A stretch of 64,000 nucleotides of DNA, taken from Ciona savignyi. Taxonomy: Eukaryota > Chordata > Ascidiacea > Phlebobranchia > Cionidae. The position numbers were made by a program, and so were the translations under genes. Within the stretch, counting starts at the first letter, position 1. Each line of letters begins with the position of its first letter. Location: the NCBI GenBank assembly GCA_000149265.1, contig CH003190.1, positions 109,390 through 173,389 on the forward strand, given 5' to 3'. The notes beneath the pieces were generated by a model, which was not told the DNA's origin, did no database searches, and saw nothing but the letters and a program-made list of their open reading frames with translations. Of the stretch, positions 23,210 through 33,569 are shown in pieces.

Positions 23210-24478
23210 TGGCCTGGGTGGTGGTTACTTGGGGTGGTGTTTGCTTGGGTAGTTGTTGCCTGGGTGGTGGTTGCCCGGGTAGTGGTTGCCCGGGTGGTGG
23301 TTGCAAGGTTGGTTGTTGCCTGGGTGGAGGCTGTCCGGATGGTAGTTGCCCGGGTGGTGTGGTGATGGTTGCCCAGGTGGTAGTTGCCTGAATGGTGGGG
23401 TGGTGGTTGCCCGGAAGGTGGGGTGATGGATGGTTGCTTGGGGTGGTTGTTGCCCAAGTGGCGGTTGGCCGGGTGATGGTTGCTCGGGTGGTGGTTTCCT
23501 GGCTGGTGGCTGCCCTGGTGGTGGTTGTGCCCAGATGGTGGGGTGATGGTTGCTTAAGGTAGCAGTTGCCTGGGTGGTGGCTGCCCTGGTGGTGGTTGCC
23601 CAAGTTGTGGGGTGATTGTTGTCTGGGGGGTGGTTGCCCAGGTGGTAGTAGTTGCCTGGATGGTGGGGTGGTGGTTGTCCGGGTGGTGGGGTAATGGTTT
23701 CTTGGGGTGGATGTTGACCATGTCGTGGCTGCCCGGGTGGTGGTTGCCCGACTAGTAGATGCCTGGCTGGTGGCTGCCCGGGTGATGGTTGGCTAGGTTG
23801 GTTGTTGCCTGGGTGAGGCTGCCCGGGTGGTGGCTGCCCTGGTGGTGGTTACCCGAGTGGTGGAGTGATGGTTGCTTGGGGTGGTTGTTGTCTTGGGTGA
23901 TAGTTGCCTGGTGTGATGGTTGCTTGGGATGGTGATTGCTTGGAGTGGTGGTTGCATGGGGTGATGGTTGCTTGGGTGGTGGTTGCTTGGGATGGTATGG
24001 TGGTTGCTTGGGGTGGGTGGGTTGTGGTTGCTTGGGGTGGTGGTTGCTTGGGTGATGGTTGCTTGGGTAGTGGTTGCTTGGGGTGATGGTTGCCTGGTGT
24101 GATGGTTGCTTGGGGCGGTGGTTGCTTGGGGTGATGGTTGCCTGGGTGGTGGTTGCCTGGTGTGATGGTTGCTTGGGGCGGTGGTTGCTTGGGTGGTGGT
24201 TGCCTGGTGTGATGGTTGCTTGGGCCGGTAGTTGATTGGGTTGATGGTTGCTTTGGGTGGTGGTTGTTGGGGTGATGGTTGCTTGGGCTGGCGGTTGCTT
24301 GGGTGGTGGTTGCTTGGGTGGTGGTTGTTGGGGTGGTGGTTGCTTGGGGTGGTGGTTGCTTGGGTGATGGTTGCTTGGGCAGTGGTTGCTTGGGACGGTG
24401 GTTGCTTGGGGTGATGGTTGCTTGGGGTGGTGGTTGCTTGGGGTGATGGTTGCTTGGGGTGATGGTTGCTTGGGTAAG
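23210..24478. repeat. G/T-rich minisatellite
   Basis: About 1.27 kb of variant 14-18-bp units built on GGTTGCTTGGGGTGGT and GGTTGCCTGGGTGGT. The minus-strand readings rich in P-S-N-H-H and A-T-T-T are by-products of the repeat: all frames stay open because the unit lacks stops. Confidence 0.92.
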
Positions 24479-24807
24479 CAGGCCCAATAAAAAGTGTAGA
24501 TATCAGTACTGCTCTGCCCAATTTACCAATATCTGTACCTGTAAACCTATCTGTATTGTATGGCGGCCTTTTATAATGTAGTAGCAACATATAGCTAAGT
24601 AAGGGAGAGGGGTATTTGCAAGGTGTAGATAGGGGTGAGGGTTTCCTGTATTGGCAGCCTAGGCTTATTAAGTATGTAACATGCCTATGCAATTTTTAAG
24701 GTATCGTTGTGTTTCAGGTAGGCCCTGGAAGCCTATATGTTTTTTAATTTGTGATTTGTTTCATTACATGAGTTAATTATCGGCATATTTTTAGTTTTAT
24801 ACCAGTC

Positions 24808-25060
24808 TGGTGCACCTGCAGGATTTGCAGATTCAAAACTGGTCTCCAGCTAGTCGGGTGTGTTCTTGGGCAAGGCACTTAACGGACATTGCCTGAACCC
24901 AGCAAAATAATGGGTTCTACCAAATTAAAGGAACACGTGTATCATACACAGCACACTGCAATAGCTTCGGTAACACTACGGTGGGCGCTAGGTGATCGCC
25001 TATGTATTAACGCTCTTGGTTTTCCCATTCACGGGTATAAACCTGAATATCCTAGATCCT
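24808..25060 (+). repeat. SINE-like repeat
   Basis: Contains GCTAGTCGGGTGTGTTCTTG, GGGCAAGGCACTTAACGGAC and TAATGGGTTCTACCAAATTA in the same order as 56570-56660 and 52790-52870. It probably belongs to a tRNA-headed SINE family. Confidence 0.6.
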
Positions 25061-25079
25061 TTATAGATTCACAACCCAT

Positions 25080-25950
25080 ACTACCTCCATATAATTCTAC
25101 GATCACCACCCCCATAAATAGATCTACGACTACTACCCGCATATACTTCTACGCCACTACTACCGTATAGATCTACAACCACCACCCCAATATAGATATC
25201 TAAAACCACATGTAAAGATCTACGACCACCACCCCCATATATAGATCTAAGACCACCACTACCCCCATATATTGATCTACGAACACTACCCCCATATAAT
25301 AATCTACGACCACCACCCCCATATAGATATACCACCACTACCACCGCATAGATATGTACGACCACCACCACCATTTAGTTTTACAACCACTACCCCCATA
25401 TAGATCTGCGACCGCTACCCCATATATATAGATCTGCCACCAATAACCCCATATATAGATCTACGACCACTACCACCGCATAGATATGTACGACCACTAC
25501 CCCCATATAGATCTACTACGACCACTATACCCCATATAGATCTACGACCACTACCCCATTTAGATCTACGACCACCACCCCCATATATATAGATCTGCCA
25601 CCACTACCCCCATATATAGATCTACGACCACCACCTCCCTATATAGATCTATGACCACCACCCCCATATATTGATCTACAACCACCACCCTAATATACTA
25701 ATCTACGACCACCACCCCCCATATATAGATATACGGCTGTGCGACGACGAGAAGACGTGCAATGGCAAAGCCTCGTCCTGGACCCACTGGCTGCCTGATC
25801 CCAGTATGGTCCTCGTCAGGTAAGTATGAGTTGGAAAAGTGAAAGGCTGGACCACCCGAGGCAAAACCACCTACGAGTTACCACCACCTCCCTATATAGA
25901 TCTACGACCACCACCCCCCATATATATTTATACGGCTGTGCGACGACGAG
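25080..25950. repeat. GATCTACGACC minisatellite with captured U1 pieces
   Basis: Units of about 27-32 bp are built on ATAGATCTACGACCACCACC followed by a CCATATA stretch. Two copies of a U1 snRNA fragment interrupt it (25757-25827 and 25956-26000), each with the linker GAAGACGACGAGC-like sequence reversed at its 3' side. The same minisatellite occurs in the opposite orientation at 57960-58975. Confidence 0.9.
25757..25827 (-). pseudogene. U1 snRNA fragment, nt 1-71, with upstream promoter piece
   Basis: On the minus strand it starts ATACTTACCTG at 25827 and matches the full U1 gene at 63703-63773, ending at ATTGCAC in the stem-loop II loop. It has one visible change (GGACGAGG for GGGCGAGG). 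The 5' flank (25828-25877) matches about 50 bp of the U1 upstream region (63653-63702). The 3' half, including the Sm site, is replaced by GTCTTCTCGTCGTC and then GCACAGCCGTATA and minisatellite. Confidence 0.9.
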
Positions 25951-25955
25951 AAGAC

Positions 25956-25995
25956 GTGCAATGGCAAAGCCTCGCCCTGGACCCACTGGCTGCCT

Positions 25996-26000
<5 letters not shown>
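25956..26000 (-). pseudogene. U1 snRNA fragment, nt 27-71, at the 3' junction of a retrotransposed tail
   Basis: On the minus strand it begins GGATCAGGCAGCC right after 30 A residues and ends at ATTGCAC as the neighbouring fragment does, with the same GTCTTCTCGTCGTC continuation. The U1 5' end (nt 1-26) is missing because the A-tailed element occupies that side. Confidence 0.92.
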
Positions 26001-26030
<30 letters not shown>

Positions 26031-26391
26031 CAAAATGCACCCAAACTTTATTTGAAGAAGCATCACCGCACCTTACACTGGCAATGATACAAAAAAAAAG
26101 CGAAAATCAACACATATGTATAACTTTTTTATCTTATATCTAAGCAATAAGCTTTACAACTAAGTGTTTATCGGTCAAATCTATAAATAAAAATTTCTGT
26201 CGTATTTGGCAAAATCAAAAGTAGGTTTTTAAACAAGAGTGTTATACTAGGTTAGCACAGTATAGTTGTATGTTAGGTTTGTACAGTATAGTTGTATGTT
26301 AGGTTTGTACAATTGTATGTTAGGTTTTATGTTAGGTTTGGCAATGATACAAAAAAAAAGCGAAAATCAACACATATGTATAAAAAAACAT
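26001..26391 (-). mobile_element. 3' tail of a poly(A) retroelement inserted in U1
   Basis: On the minus strand an AATAAA lies about 20 nt before a 30-nt A run (26030-26001) that abuts U1 nt 27. The tail has a direct repeat of GCAATGATACAAAAAAAAAG and flanking bases (26080-26123 and 26340-26383) and short TTGTATGTTAGGTTT repeats between. Upstream lies the dispersed repeat at 26392-26663 and then LINE endonuclease and ORF1 sequence. The reverse transcriptase of this copy is missing. Confidence 0.7.
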
Positions 26392-26663
26392 CCATAAAAA
26401 AACGAAAATACAACGCTCCAGCAGGCGCTTATGTTACTAATTCACCTCTAAACTGGCACATGATTGTATACAATGCATATAGGCACGAAATCTCAACAAC
26501 GTCAGTGACGTAATACGGGAAATCCCCTAACATAAAATAAAATGCATATTTGCTCATAACTCTTTAACAAAACAATATTGGAAGAAACTGATTTGATTTT
26601 TGAAATCAGCGTATTTTTTTCCATTTATTAAGATATTCTTAAAATTGACTTCAGTTCCCCTTT
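26392..26663 (-). repeat. Dispersed repeat, copy A
   Basis: On the minus strand it starts AAAGGGGAACTGAAGTCAAT and includes TTATGTTAGGGGATTTCCCG and TGTGCCAGTTTAGAGGTGAA. Copies lie at 28637-28780 (partial) and 59938-60207. It interrupts the endonuclease frame of the LINE piece at 26664-27029. Confidence 0.85.
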
Positions 26664-27029
26664 AATCGCGCTTTTTAAGTTGATCATATGAATCCTATTT
26701 TTAAGGAGAAGAGTGTGCGAAAGGACAAAACGTTTCGAGATGTAATCATTAACAATTATTGCAGTACCGGCGCGTCGTGGTTGGTCGACATTAAGGTAAA
26801 TTGCTAAATGGTTACTTTTTGCCCACGCATTTATGACGGTAGGAGAGAGGTTATGGGTTTCTTGCAAGCCGAGTATATCGATTGCGTTTTGACGCATATA
26901 GTTTAATACCCCACTGAGTTTCGGTTGAAGACCGTTAACATTAAGTGTCCCAATTTTTATATTAAGATTTTTTTCAAAGTTATCATTCGCGTCGTTTACC
27001 ACATCGCCGTCTTTGTCACCCGTATCCAT
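26664..27029 (-). pseudogene. LINE A ORF2, N-terminal endonuclease part only
   Basis: The reading has IKIGTLNVNGLQPKLSGVLN and then IDILGLQETH, the first two motifs of the AP-endonuclease-like domain of non-LTR retrotransposons (the asparagine and glutamate metal-site regions), followed by A-G-T-A-I-I-V. It stops where the dispersed repeat begins, after about 120 residues. The rest of the endonuclease and the reverse transcriptase are absent. ORF1 lies just upstream (27305-28486) in the same orientation, as in Tx1/L1-like two-ORF elements. Confidence 0.75.
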
Positions 27030-27304
27030 TTCAACGTTTCTAAAAAGTTAATTATAAATAGGTATATTGTTAATATAAGATTATACGTACTATTTTATAA
27101 AGAGTTAATAAGAGTGTACAATTTCCGTAGCGTCAATGGGTTTTGTTTGGGTGTCCATGGTGTTTCCGAGTGTAGAGAGCCGACTTAATGTTCTTTGCGG
27201 TACCGGTGTGTCTCTTGGTCTGACGGGGTTGTCCTTGGTTGTAGTGGTTTGTGGAGAGGCGGTATAGAATGATGTTGTTTCAGTGTGGCGGGTTTGGTTT
27301 TCAT

Positions 27305-28486
27305 CTATGATGAGTTCTGGTTCGGTGGATGTGGATGAGATGGGCGAAATTGGGGTTGCTGGTTTTGGTTGGATGTGGCCGTGAGATGGTGTCCGCTGAG
27401 TTTGGGTGTAGTGGGTGGGGTTGACGTTGGTGACGGTCCTGTCGTGGTCTGGTGTTCGATTTGGGTGGAGGGGTGGCTGTTGTCGAATAGAGACAGCAGA
27501 TCGGAATCCTTTCGTGGCCGTTTTTTCGGTGTTCCATTGTTTGATGGTGGGGTTAAAGTGGGTCTGGATGGTTTAGGTTTTTCCTTTGCGGTTGGTTGTT
27601 CGTCAGCGACGGAGTTGGATTCCGTTTCGAGGTCGACTTCAAGGCAGGCAAATCGATTTGGTGTAGTCGTTATGTTCTGGTCGTCTTTTGGTGGGAGCGT
27701 AGGTTGACTTTTTTTGCTTCGGGTGACAGTTTGCCAAGGTAGTGTTGCATGGTTGTGGGCCTCGTGTTCGATGTTTTAAGCTCGCTTGTTTGGGCAGAAC
27801 TTCGCACGATGACCATCTTGTTTGCACATGAAGCAGAAACCTTTGCGTGAGCAATTTGGTTGGAAGTGACCCCGTTGCTTACAATAACGGCAGAGCGGTA
27901 GGTGTTCTTCGCCTGGTCGAGTGACGGTCACATATCTTCCTCCAATTTTTATAACGGGTGAAATATTTTCCATGTTAACATCAGTCATTTTTAAATTGAC
28001 AAATCCATTCCGTATATCTGGGAAGACACGATGAGCGCCAAACTTTATTTCTTTTAGTTTTCCCCAATTGAAATGCTGCACCAACCTTGCGAGATGTTTC
28101 TCCTTCGTGGCAAACGGCACGGGATTAAGCGTAATTACCTCAAGCGGGGCGCTTGCCAGCTCCGCCGAGATTGCAACACGCTGCCGCGTGGTTGGTGACA
28201 TTAGGTTGACCTTGGTTTTAAATTTTTGGAACGTGTCCAGTACTAGAATTTCAGCTCGTTTTGGGTCTTTTTCGTCAAGATTTTTTAATGTTACAAGAAA
28301 CGTGTTCTCTCGAAAGTTTTCCACCATAACACCTTGTATATAATCACGTATATACTTTAAAGAATCATCACCAAAAATTAACGCCAATAAGTCACCGGTA
28401 CTAAATCGTTCGATGTTCCCTTCTATCTTGAATATGATTGATGTCTCAAGGTTTAAGCGAAGCTCGGGGATTGAGTCGTACGACAT
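27305..28486 (-). pseudogene. LINE A ORF1 with two zinc knuckles and one in-frame stop
   Basis: The first 236 codons are open. They hold an N-terminal region and an RNA-binding-like middle and end with two CCHC knuckles, CRYCKQRGHFQPNC and CFMCKQDGHRAKFC, the nucleic-acid-binding part of LINE ORF1 proteins. A TAA at 27776-27778 follows CPNKRA. The same frame then stays open for another 156 codons (to a TAG at 27305-27307) with a basic, Pro/Thr/Ser-rich tail (NGTPKKRPRKDSDLLSLF near 27500). So the protein was about 393 residues with one stop mutation, or the stop is read through. The short CDS start and stop are both in the expected LINE order before ORF2. Confidence 0.8.
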
Positions 28487-28636
28487 TTTGATAATTTATA
28501 CGTATTAAATATTTATTTATTATAATTATTTATTACTATTTATTATAATTAGTTATTTATTAAGTTATTACCGCTAAGGTTGAAACGGATAGGGTTGCAA
28601 ACACAGCGCTTGTTACCACGTGGCAACACTATACAA

Positions 28637-28780
28637 GAAATCCCCTAACATAATATGAAATACATATCTGCTCATAACTTTTTAACAAAAAAATATTGAA
28701 AGAAACTGATTTGATTTTTGAAATCAGCGTATTTTTTTCATTTATTAAGATATTCTTAAAATCGACTTCAGTTCCTCTTT
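28637..28780 (-). repeat. Dispersed repeat, copy B (partial)
   Basis: Matches copies A and C from AAAGAGGAACTGAAGTCGAT to TTATGTTAGGGGATTTC, then diverges. It lies directly against LINE B endonuclease sequence. Confidence 0.8.
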
Positions 28781-29248
28781 AATACCATGTTAAAATCCCC
28801 AACAATAAAGTTTTGATTATTTATATTGTTATTTATGCAGTTATATAATATTTCTATTTGGTCTCTGCGTTGTAGAAGAGTGGACCAAGTAGCTCCGGAT
28901 TTCAGGTACGTGTTATATATAGATTAATTACATTATTTTTATTATATAGAGTTATCTTATTTATATAGTTTTCTATTATTATGCTATGAGTATTCTGGTT
29001 CCTTGTCTGTAATATTGGGTTTCAAAATTTCTTTCCGACACGGTATTTATATGAAATCTGGAGTTGGTCATTTTTTCAATTTTATCGGTATAAACTGGTA
29101 TCGAAATATGAACTTCCTGCATACATAGAATATCTATTCTGTTTTGGTTCATGTAGTTTTTTGTTATAGCTTGTGCTTTGTTTTTAATCCCATTAATATT
29201 TATACTTCTGATTATTACTTCTGTATTTTCATCTATGTTGTACTCCAT
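28781..29248 (-). pseudogene. LINE B ORF2, N-terminal endonuclease part only
   Basis: Starts MEYNIDENTEVIIRSININ, with GIKNKA and RIDILCMQEVH (endonuclease motifs I and II). After the stop near 28979, a separate frame contains FIVGDFNM near 28790-28815, the G-D-F-N motif of the same domain. The sequence then meets the dispersed repeat. It differs clearly from LINE A, so it is another family. The reverse transcriptase is absent. Confidence 0.7.
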
Positions 29249-29264
29249 GATTTATGTTTATGTG

Positions 29265-29867
29265 TTAGGATAATGTAGTTCTAATGCCAGTTTCTTTCTT
29301 TTTCGTAAGAGATGACACTGTCCTTTGGATGTCGGCCAAACTCGGGTGCTTACGTGGTGGTGACTCGTCGGTCGTCAGGTAGTGTGTATTTTCATCACAT
29401 TTTTGTGCTACATCTTCCACTATTTTTAAGCTTTTTGTGCTGTCTGTGTCGCTGCTGTCTGTGTACGATAGGTTTGGTGGTGGTCTTTTTTGAGATAGTG
29501 TTGATGACAGGAATGCGGATTTGGATTTTTCGGAGTGTGGGCCGGTTTGAATGATGCTTGTGTTTGGTGCTTCTAATTTTAGTGTGTGTATCGGTGCGTT
29601 TGGTCAGTTATGATCTTGTAATTGGAGTTGATTTGCTTTGTGGTTTAATATTCCGGGCATAGATCTTTGGTGTTCGTTTTGGTTGTGGAATTGCAGATTT
29701 GGAAATTCGTTGCTGCTGTGGTTTCTTATTATTGTGTGCCCAAAGTTTGAATATTTTTCTTCCATTGCTGTGAATCTGTTTGATGTGCTTATTTCTCCAA
29801 TTATTATTTCCTTGTATGTTTTGGTCCGGTTTTGAGATGAATTCAACTTAATTTCCCTTTTAAGCAA
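29265..29867 (-). pseudogene. LINE B ORF1, C-terminal part with one in-frame stop
   Basis: The frame from 29867 is open to a TGA at 29604-29606, then open again for 112 codons to a TAA at 29265-29267. The content is polar, Ser/Thr/Lys-rich (KSKSAFLSSTLSQKRPPP, SYTDSSDTDSTKSL), like the C-terminal tail of ORF1 in LINE A. The knuckle region is missing upstream of 29870. ORF2 starts 17 bp downstream of the second stop, which supports the assignment. Confidence 0.55.
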
Positions 29868-29879
29868 TTTCCAAAGAAT

Positions 29880-30398
29880 AAAAACACTTTTATTTTATTA
29901 TTCATTCATCCACTACCGCCTTTTCCATCTTCTTCCTTCTCCAATTTTTTTATTGAGCCATCTGTATGTTAATAAATTATTAAAACACAAAACCCAAATA
30001 AGGATACAATTGGGAAATATTGCATTTACATTGCATTTTTTGGGATGGCCCCCTGTCTGAAAAAAATAAATCTTGAATTATATATTATTGTAGTCCATAA
30101 TCATTGCAACAAGAGCAAAGAAAAATTTTGGGCTGGGAAAATTGCTTGACGTTTCTGGAACCAATAGCATAAGGCAATGTGTAAAAGTCTTATTAAATGC
30201 CTTCAAAAGGTATTATTTATTCAAAAGAAATTTTAAAGAAATCCCTTTTGGCAAAAAATAATTACGTTTTTTTTATCGAAGGCCCTTCTGGATAAGAAGA
30301 CCTTTTTTTACTTGTTTACTGTAAAGAGAAAAAATGGCAAAAGAAATAAAATTCCCTTCTTGAAAGAATTTTTTTTTACTTGTTTACTCGTACTGTAA
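29880..30398. other. No recognised gene
   Basis: AT-rich. A TTTTTTTACTTGTTTACT motif occurs twice (30305-30323 and 30370-30387). No coding was recognised. Confidence 0.4.
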
Positions 30399-31099
30399 AG
30401 GCCGATGCACACTTAGAGCGATGCGGGCGACGGCGATAAAGTGAAAGCGATGGCGGGCGACAAATCATCGCTCAGAGCATTCACACTTGGAGCGATGAAT
30501 CGCTCTCATCGCTATACTTTTTCTGGTACCCTGTCAGTTTTGGCGGGTAACGGGCGCATGTAATGTTAGCCTTGTACTGTTTTTATGAAATTGATCAACT
30601 TGTATAAACTGGATGACGATGATTTGGACTTCGCTACGATGCATTTAGCACAAATTAACCAGTTATACTGATACCAATATTTGGTAATAAATGAAAGTAA
30701 ACGGTAATTGATTTTCATATTGTTTAATCTAATTATTTCTATACAACTTTATTTTTAATTATTTTTAAGCTAACAAATGCTTAACTTGTCTTCAAAAGCA
30801 AAAAGCATTTGGTTAGGTATATATTTTAAAACCGATCCAATGTGGGGGGTTTAACCTGGCTCAGAAGCTACACTTTGATGACGAAATTTTGAGTGAACAA
30901 GGCAATTTCCTTTTGTTTATTGGGGCCCATTTTGAAAAGAAATATACTAATATGTGAAAACCTACCAATATAATTAAAACTTTGCTAAAAATAAATCTCT
31001 CCGTGCTGGTATATTCCGAAATGTCCAAGTTTTCTTCTTGATTCATTTTTGCACGCGCGAAATTTTCTGAGATTTCCCGCCAAACCTCGGCGATGGGAG

Positions 31100-32249
31100 C
31101 AGACTTGGACAACTAGAAATTTTTCAGCTTTTTAAAATTAGATTGTAATTAAAATTAGAGCTTCACAGTTTTTCAAAATTAGATTAGAATTAAAATTAGA
31201 GCTGCACAGTTTTTCCCAAATTAGATTAGAATTAGAATTACTGAATTCGCAAAACTTTGAAATTGTAGAAAAAATCTCAAAAAATGTTTTTACCTCAATT
31301 TCGTTCTAAATCTGCGACAGTCTAAAAAATTTACAACTAAACCACTTACAACTGAACCGCTACAACTGAACCCCTACATATGAACCCCTTACACCTCAAT
31401 CACTTTCAACTAAACCCCTTTTCGATTAAACCCCTTTACAACTAAACCCCTTTACAACTGAAACCCTACAACTAAACCCCTTTACAACTGAACCCCTTAA
31501 AACTGAACTCCTTTTAACTGAACCCCTACAACTGAACCCCTACACCTCTGAATCAATTTTAACTGAACCCCTTTACAACTGAACGACTAACAACTGAATC
31601 CCTACAATGTTTCATGATTTCTAAATCACTAGCCATATGGTTTAAATCGTGAAGAGAGCAAATTTATCTTTTCTTGGCAGTGCTGCGGTTCTGTGAGTGT
31701 CGAAAATTTTAAGACTCTTTTCTGCGTTGTGTGTAATTGGGATGTCGTAATCACACGCGATTTTAGATAACAAATGTTTGTCATGAGCACTACATTTTGT
31801 ATACATATATAGTGCCAAAAGGGTCAGGCCTACATTCTAAGAAGTAGACATTTAATTTGATTTTTTAGTATTAATCGTCAGTTATAACTAAGGGGTTCAG
31901 TTGTTCAGTTGGAACCCACGCTGCCAGCCTCAGCCTGCAGTATATCGTAATTGACTATAGCCTTCAAGCTACTATGTCACTATGGCTACTATTAATTAAC
32001 AATAACTACTATGACTATACGATGCAAGCAATGCGATGGTGGCTTGGCACTGGTTTTCCCTGCACGAGGGATATCTTGTACAACTTGCTCAAAAACGTCG
32101 TTGGACAAAGTAGCATTTTTGGGAAAACTGAAAACTAGATTAGAATTAAAATTAGAGCATAACAACATTTCACAAATTAGATTAGAATTAGATTACCGGC
32201 ATTTCGCTCTAATTAGTCTAATTAGAAAACTAGAATTATCTAGTTATGG
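31100..32249 (+). mobile_element. hAT-like ~1.1-kb element, copy 1 (right end damaged)
   Basis: Begins CAGACTTGGACAACTAG and is collinear, in opposite orientation, with the complete copy at 33570-34631. The right terminus has lost the final GTCCAAGTCTG. Internal landmarks are a minisatellite of AACTGAACCCCTTAC-like units (31330-31605) and the small Cys-pair ORF at 32011. An extra AGATTAGAATTAAAATTAGA duplication near the left end makes it slightly longer. Confidence 0.85.
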
Positions 32250-32250
32250 A
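32011..32250 (+). CDS. Small zinc-ribbon-like ORF inside the hAT-like element, copy 1
   Basis: The reading MTIRCKQCDGGLALVFPARG continues ISCTTCSKTS, two C-x2-C pairs 17 residues apart, a spacing that could bind zinc. A K-L-x-T-R-L-E-L-K-L-E-H repeat-like tail follows that runs into the element end. The same frame is open in copy 2 (33570-33815, minus) with only T-to-N change in the second pair. Two copies with the same frame suggest coding, but the sequence similarity is so high that conservation of the frame alone proves little. Confidence 0.35.
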
Positions 32251-32398
32251 TTAGAACAAGTTTCTACTCGGGCGATAGGCCGGCGATACAGGACGTGACG
32301 TCAAAATAATCGCTCTCATCGCTTGCCATCGCCGTAAGTATGCATCACCCTTAAAGGGAAAAAATAGCCTCTTAACACAATACTAATGTTAAACTTAC

Positions 32399-32490
32399 TT
32401 TGAATTTGGCCCCTTAGGGACGGCAGCAGCTCCAATTATTATGGAGCCGCTGCCGCGTACAATTATGTCACCATTTATTTCCTTCCATAT
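32399..32490 (-). pseudogene. Isolated exon of an unrecognised gene
   Basis: A TTTTACAG acceptor, 92 open bases and a CAAA/GTAAGT donor frame the reading IWKEINGDIIVRGSGSIIIG and AAAVPKGPNSK. Both junctions are consensus, and the reading is not low-complexity. I do not recognise the protein. Its neighbouring exons were not found: a hAT-like insertion and rearranged sequence lie downstream. Confidence 0.4.
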
Positions 32491-32499
32491 CTGTAAAAG

Positions 32500-33560
32500 T
32501 AATACTGTTAACTTAAGATCATGGTTATTAAGAAAAAACTTCGCTCAACTTAACAGCACGTGGTCGGTGGACTGTAGAGGGCGCTATAAAAATTCGGCCT
32601 CCAAGAAAAAAGCTACTTGTTGTTCCGCATGAACAATTAATTCTCTTCTAGGAAAAAATTACCCACAATACACCAACCAGGAGTTCCCACAAGCGACTCA
32701 GTGACGTCACAAATGTCGATCAGCTGTAGTAGCCTCAGTTGTATGTACATTAAGTGCTTACCTTGTGAACGCAACAAATGTTAACGCATGATTGATTTTA
32801 GGGGGTTAAACAACATAGAATTACATAAATTAATTGATTTAATACTACAACATAAAGATCATTGCAAAACAAATCAAGATAAAATGGACTATTATAGCAT
32901 CTTCAGTACTTGTTGCTTCACTGTGTTTGTCTTAAAATTTGTAATATTTGTGAATTTGCTTTGCTGCCCATCCCGTAGATTGAAATTCCAATTTGTAAAT
33001 CTTCTTTTATTTATTGCCACTGTATGTTTTGGTTGATCAAACCCTTCATTCTTAATTAAACGGATTTTAAACTGTAAAATTTTAGATATCCAAGGCAGAA
33101 TGTCGTTCCTGCCTAGTTGTTTTTAATCAACTGTGCTGATTGATTTAGCATACAGTTGTGGTGTGACTCGCTGGTTCGATTTGTGAACTTAAACGTGTTA
33201 ATTACTGAAAAACTATTTGCGTCGTTGACCGTAGTTTACGGTGCAATATCCGGTGTTTTTATTACAAACTTAACCATGGCCGTCCACACCTCCTTTGTCC
33301 CCGTGACCTATATTTTGGCCAAGCGACAAGCAGCAGCCAAATGCGCCTGCCCCGACCACCGCCATACGCGACCTAGAGTAATAAAGAAAAAGCAGGAATG
33401 CTATTTATTTACACTTGCCTCATTTGTAGGTGTTTACGCTTTGGACCTTTACTCGCCTCAGCGTTGTTGTGGCAATGCTCCTCCCACCTTCAACTCTTTC
33501 TTGAGCCCTTTAACAAAAGTCAAACTCAGAATTATGTATTTATAATAGTACGAATGTCAT
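32500..33560. other. Spacer between the inverted hAT-like copies
   Basis: Frames at 32788-33036 and 33156-33545 on the plus strand show Cys- and Leu-rich readings without recognisable domains. I see no supported gene. Confidence 0.3.
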
Positions 33561-33569
33561 TACTGCACA

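Larger units (their letters stand above)
30399..32355. mobile_element. Possible outer TIR element rich in GCGATG, holding a nested hAT
   Basis: The left edge (GCCGATGCACACTTAGAGCG, from about 30401) and the right edge (CGCCGTAAGTATGCATCACC) are imperfect inverted repeats followed inward by GGCGAC/GCGATG motifs and ATCGCTCTCATCGCT. TAAAG occurs just outside each end. The hAT-like copy at 31100 sits inside. The interior also holds a short minus-strand frame 30965-31112 (VWREISENFARAKMN) of unknown origin. Confidence 0.35.

Noticed and set aside
23202..24692. Long minus-strand frames rich in ATTTPSNHHPKQP
   Set aside because: They are translations of the GGTTGCTTGGGGTGGT minisatellite. Several frames are open at once and the repeat lacks stop codons, so there is no coding signal.
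25081..25374. Val/Gly-rich minus-strand frame
   Set aside because: By-product of the GATCTACGACC minisatellite.
33156..33545. Plus-strand 129-codon frame
   Set aside because: No domain, no splice support and poor composition. Left as part of the spacer.
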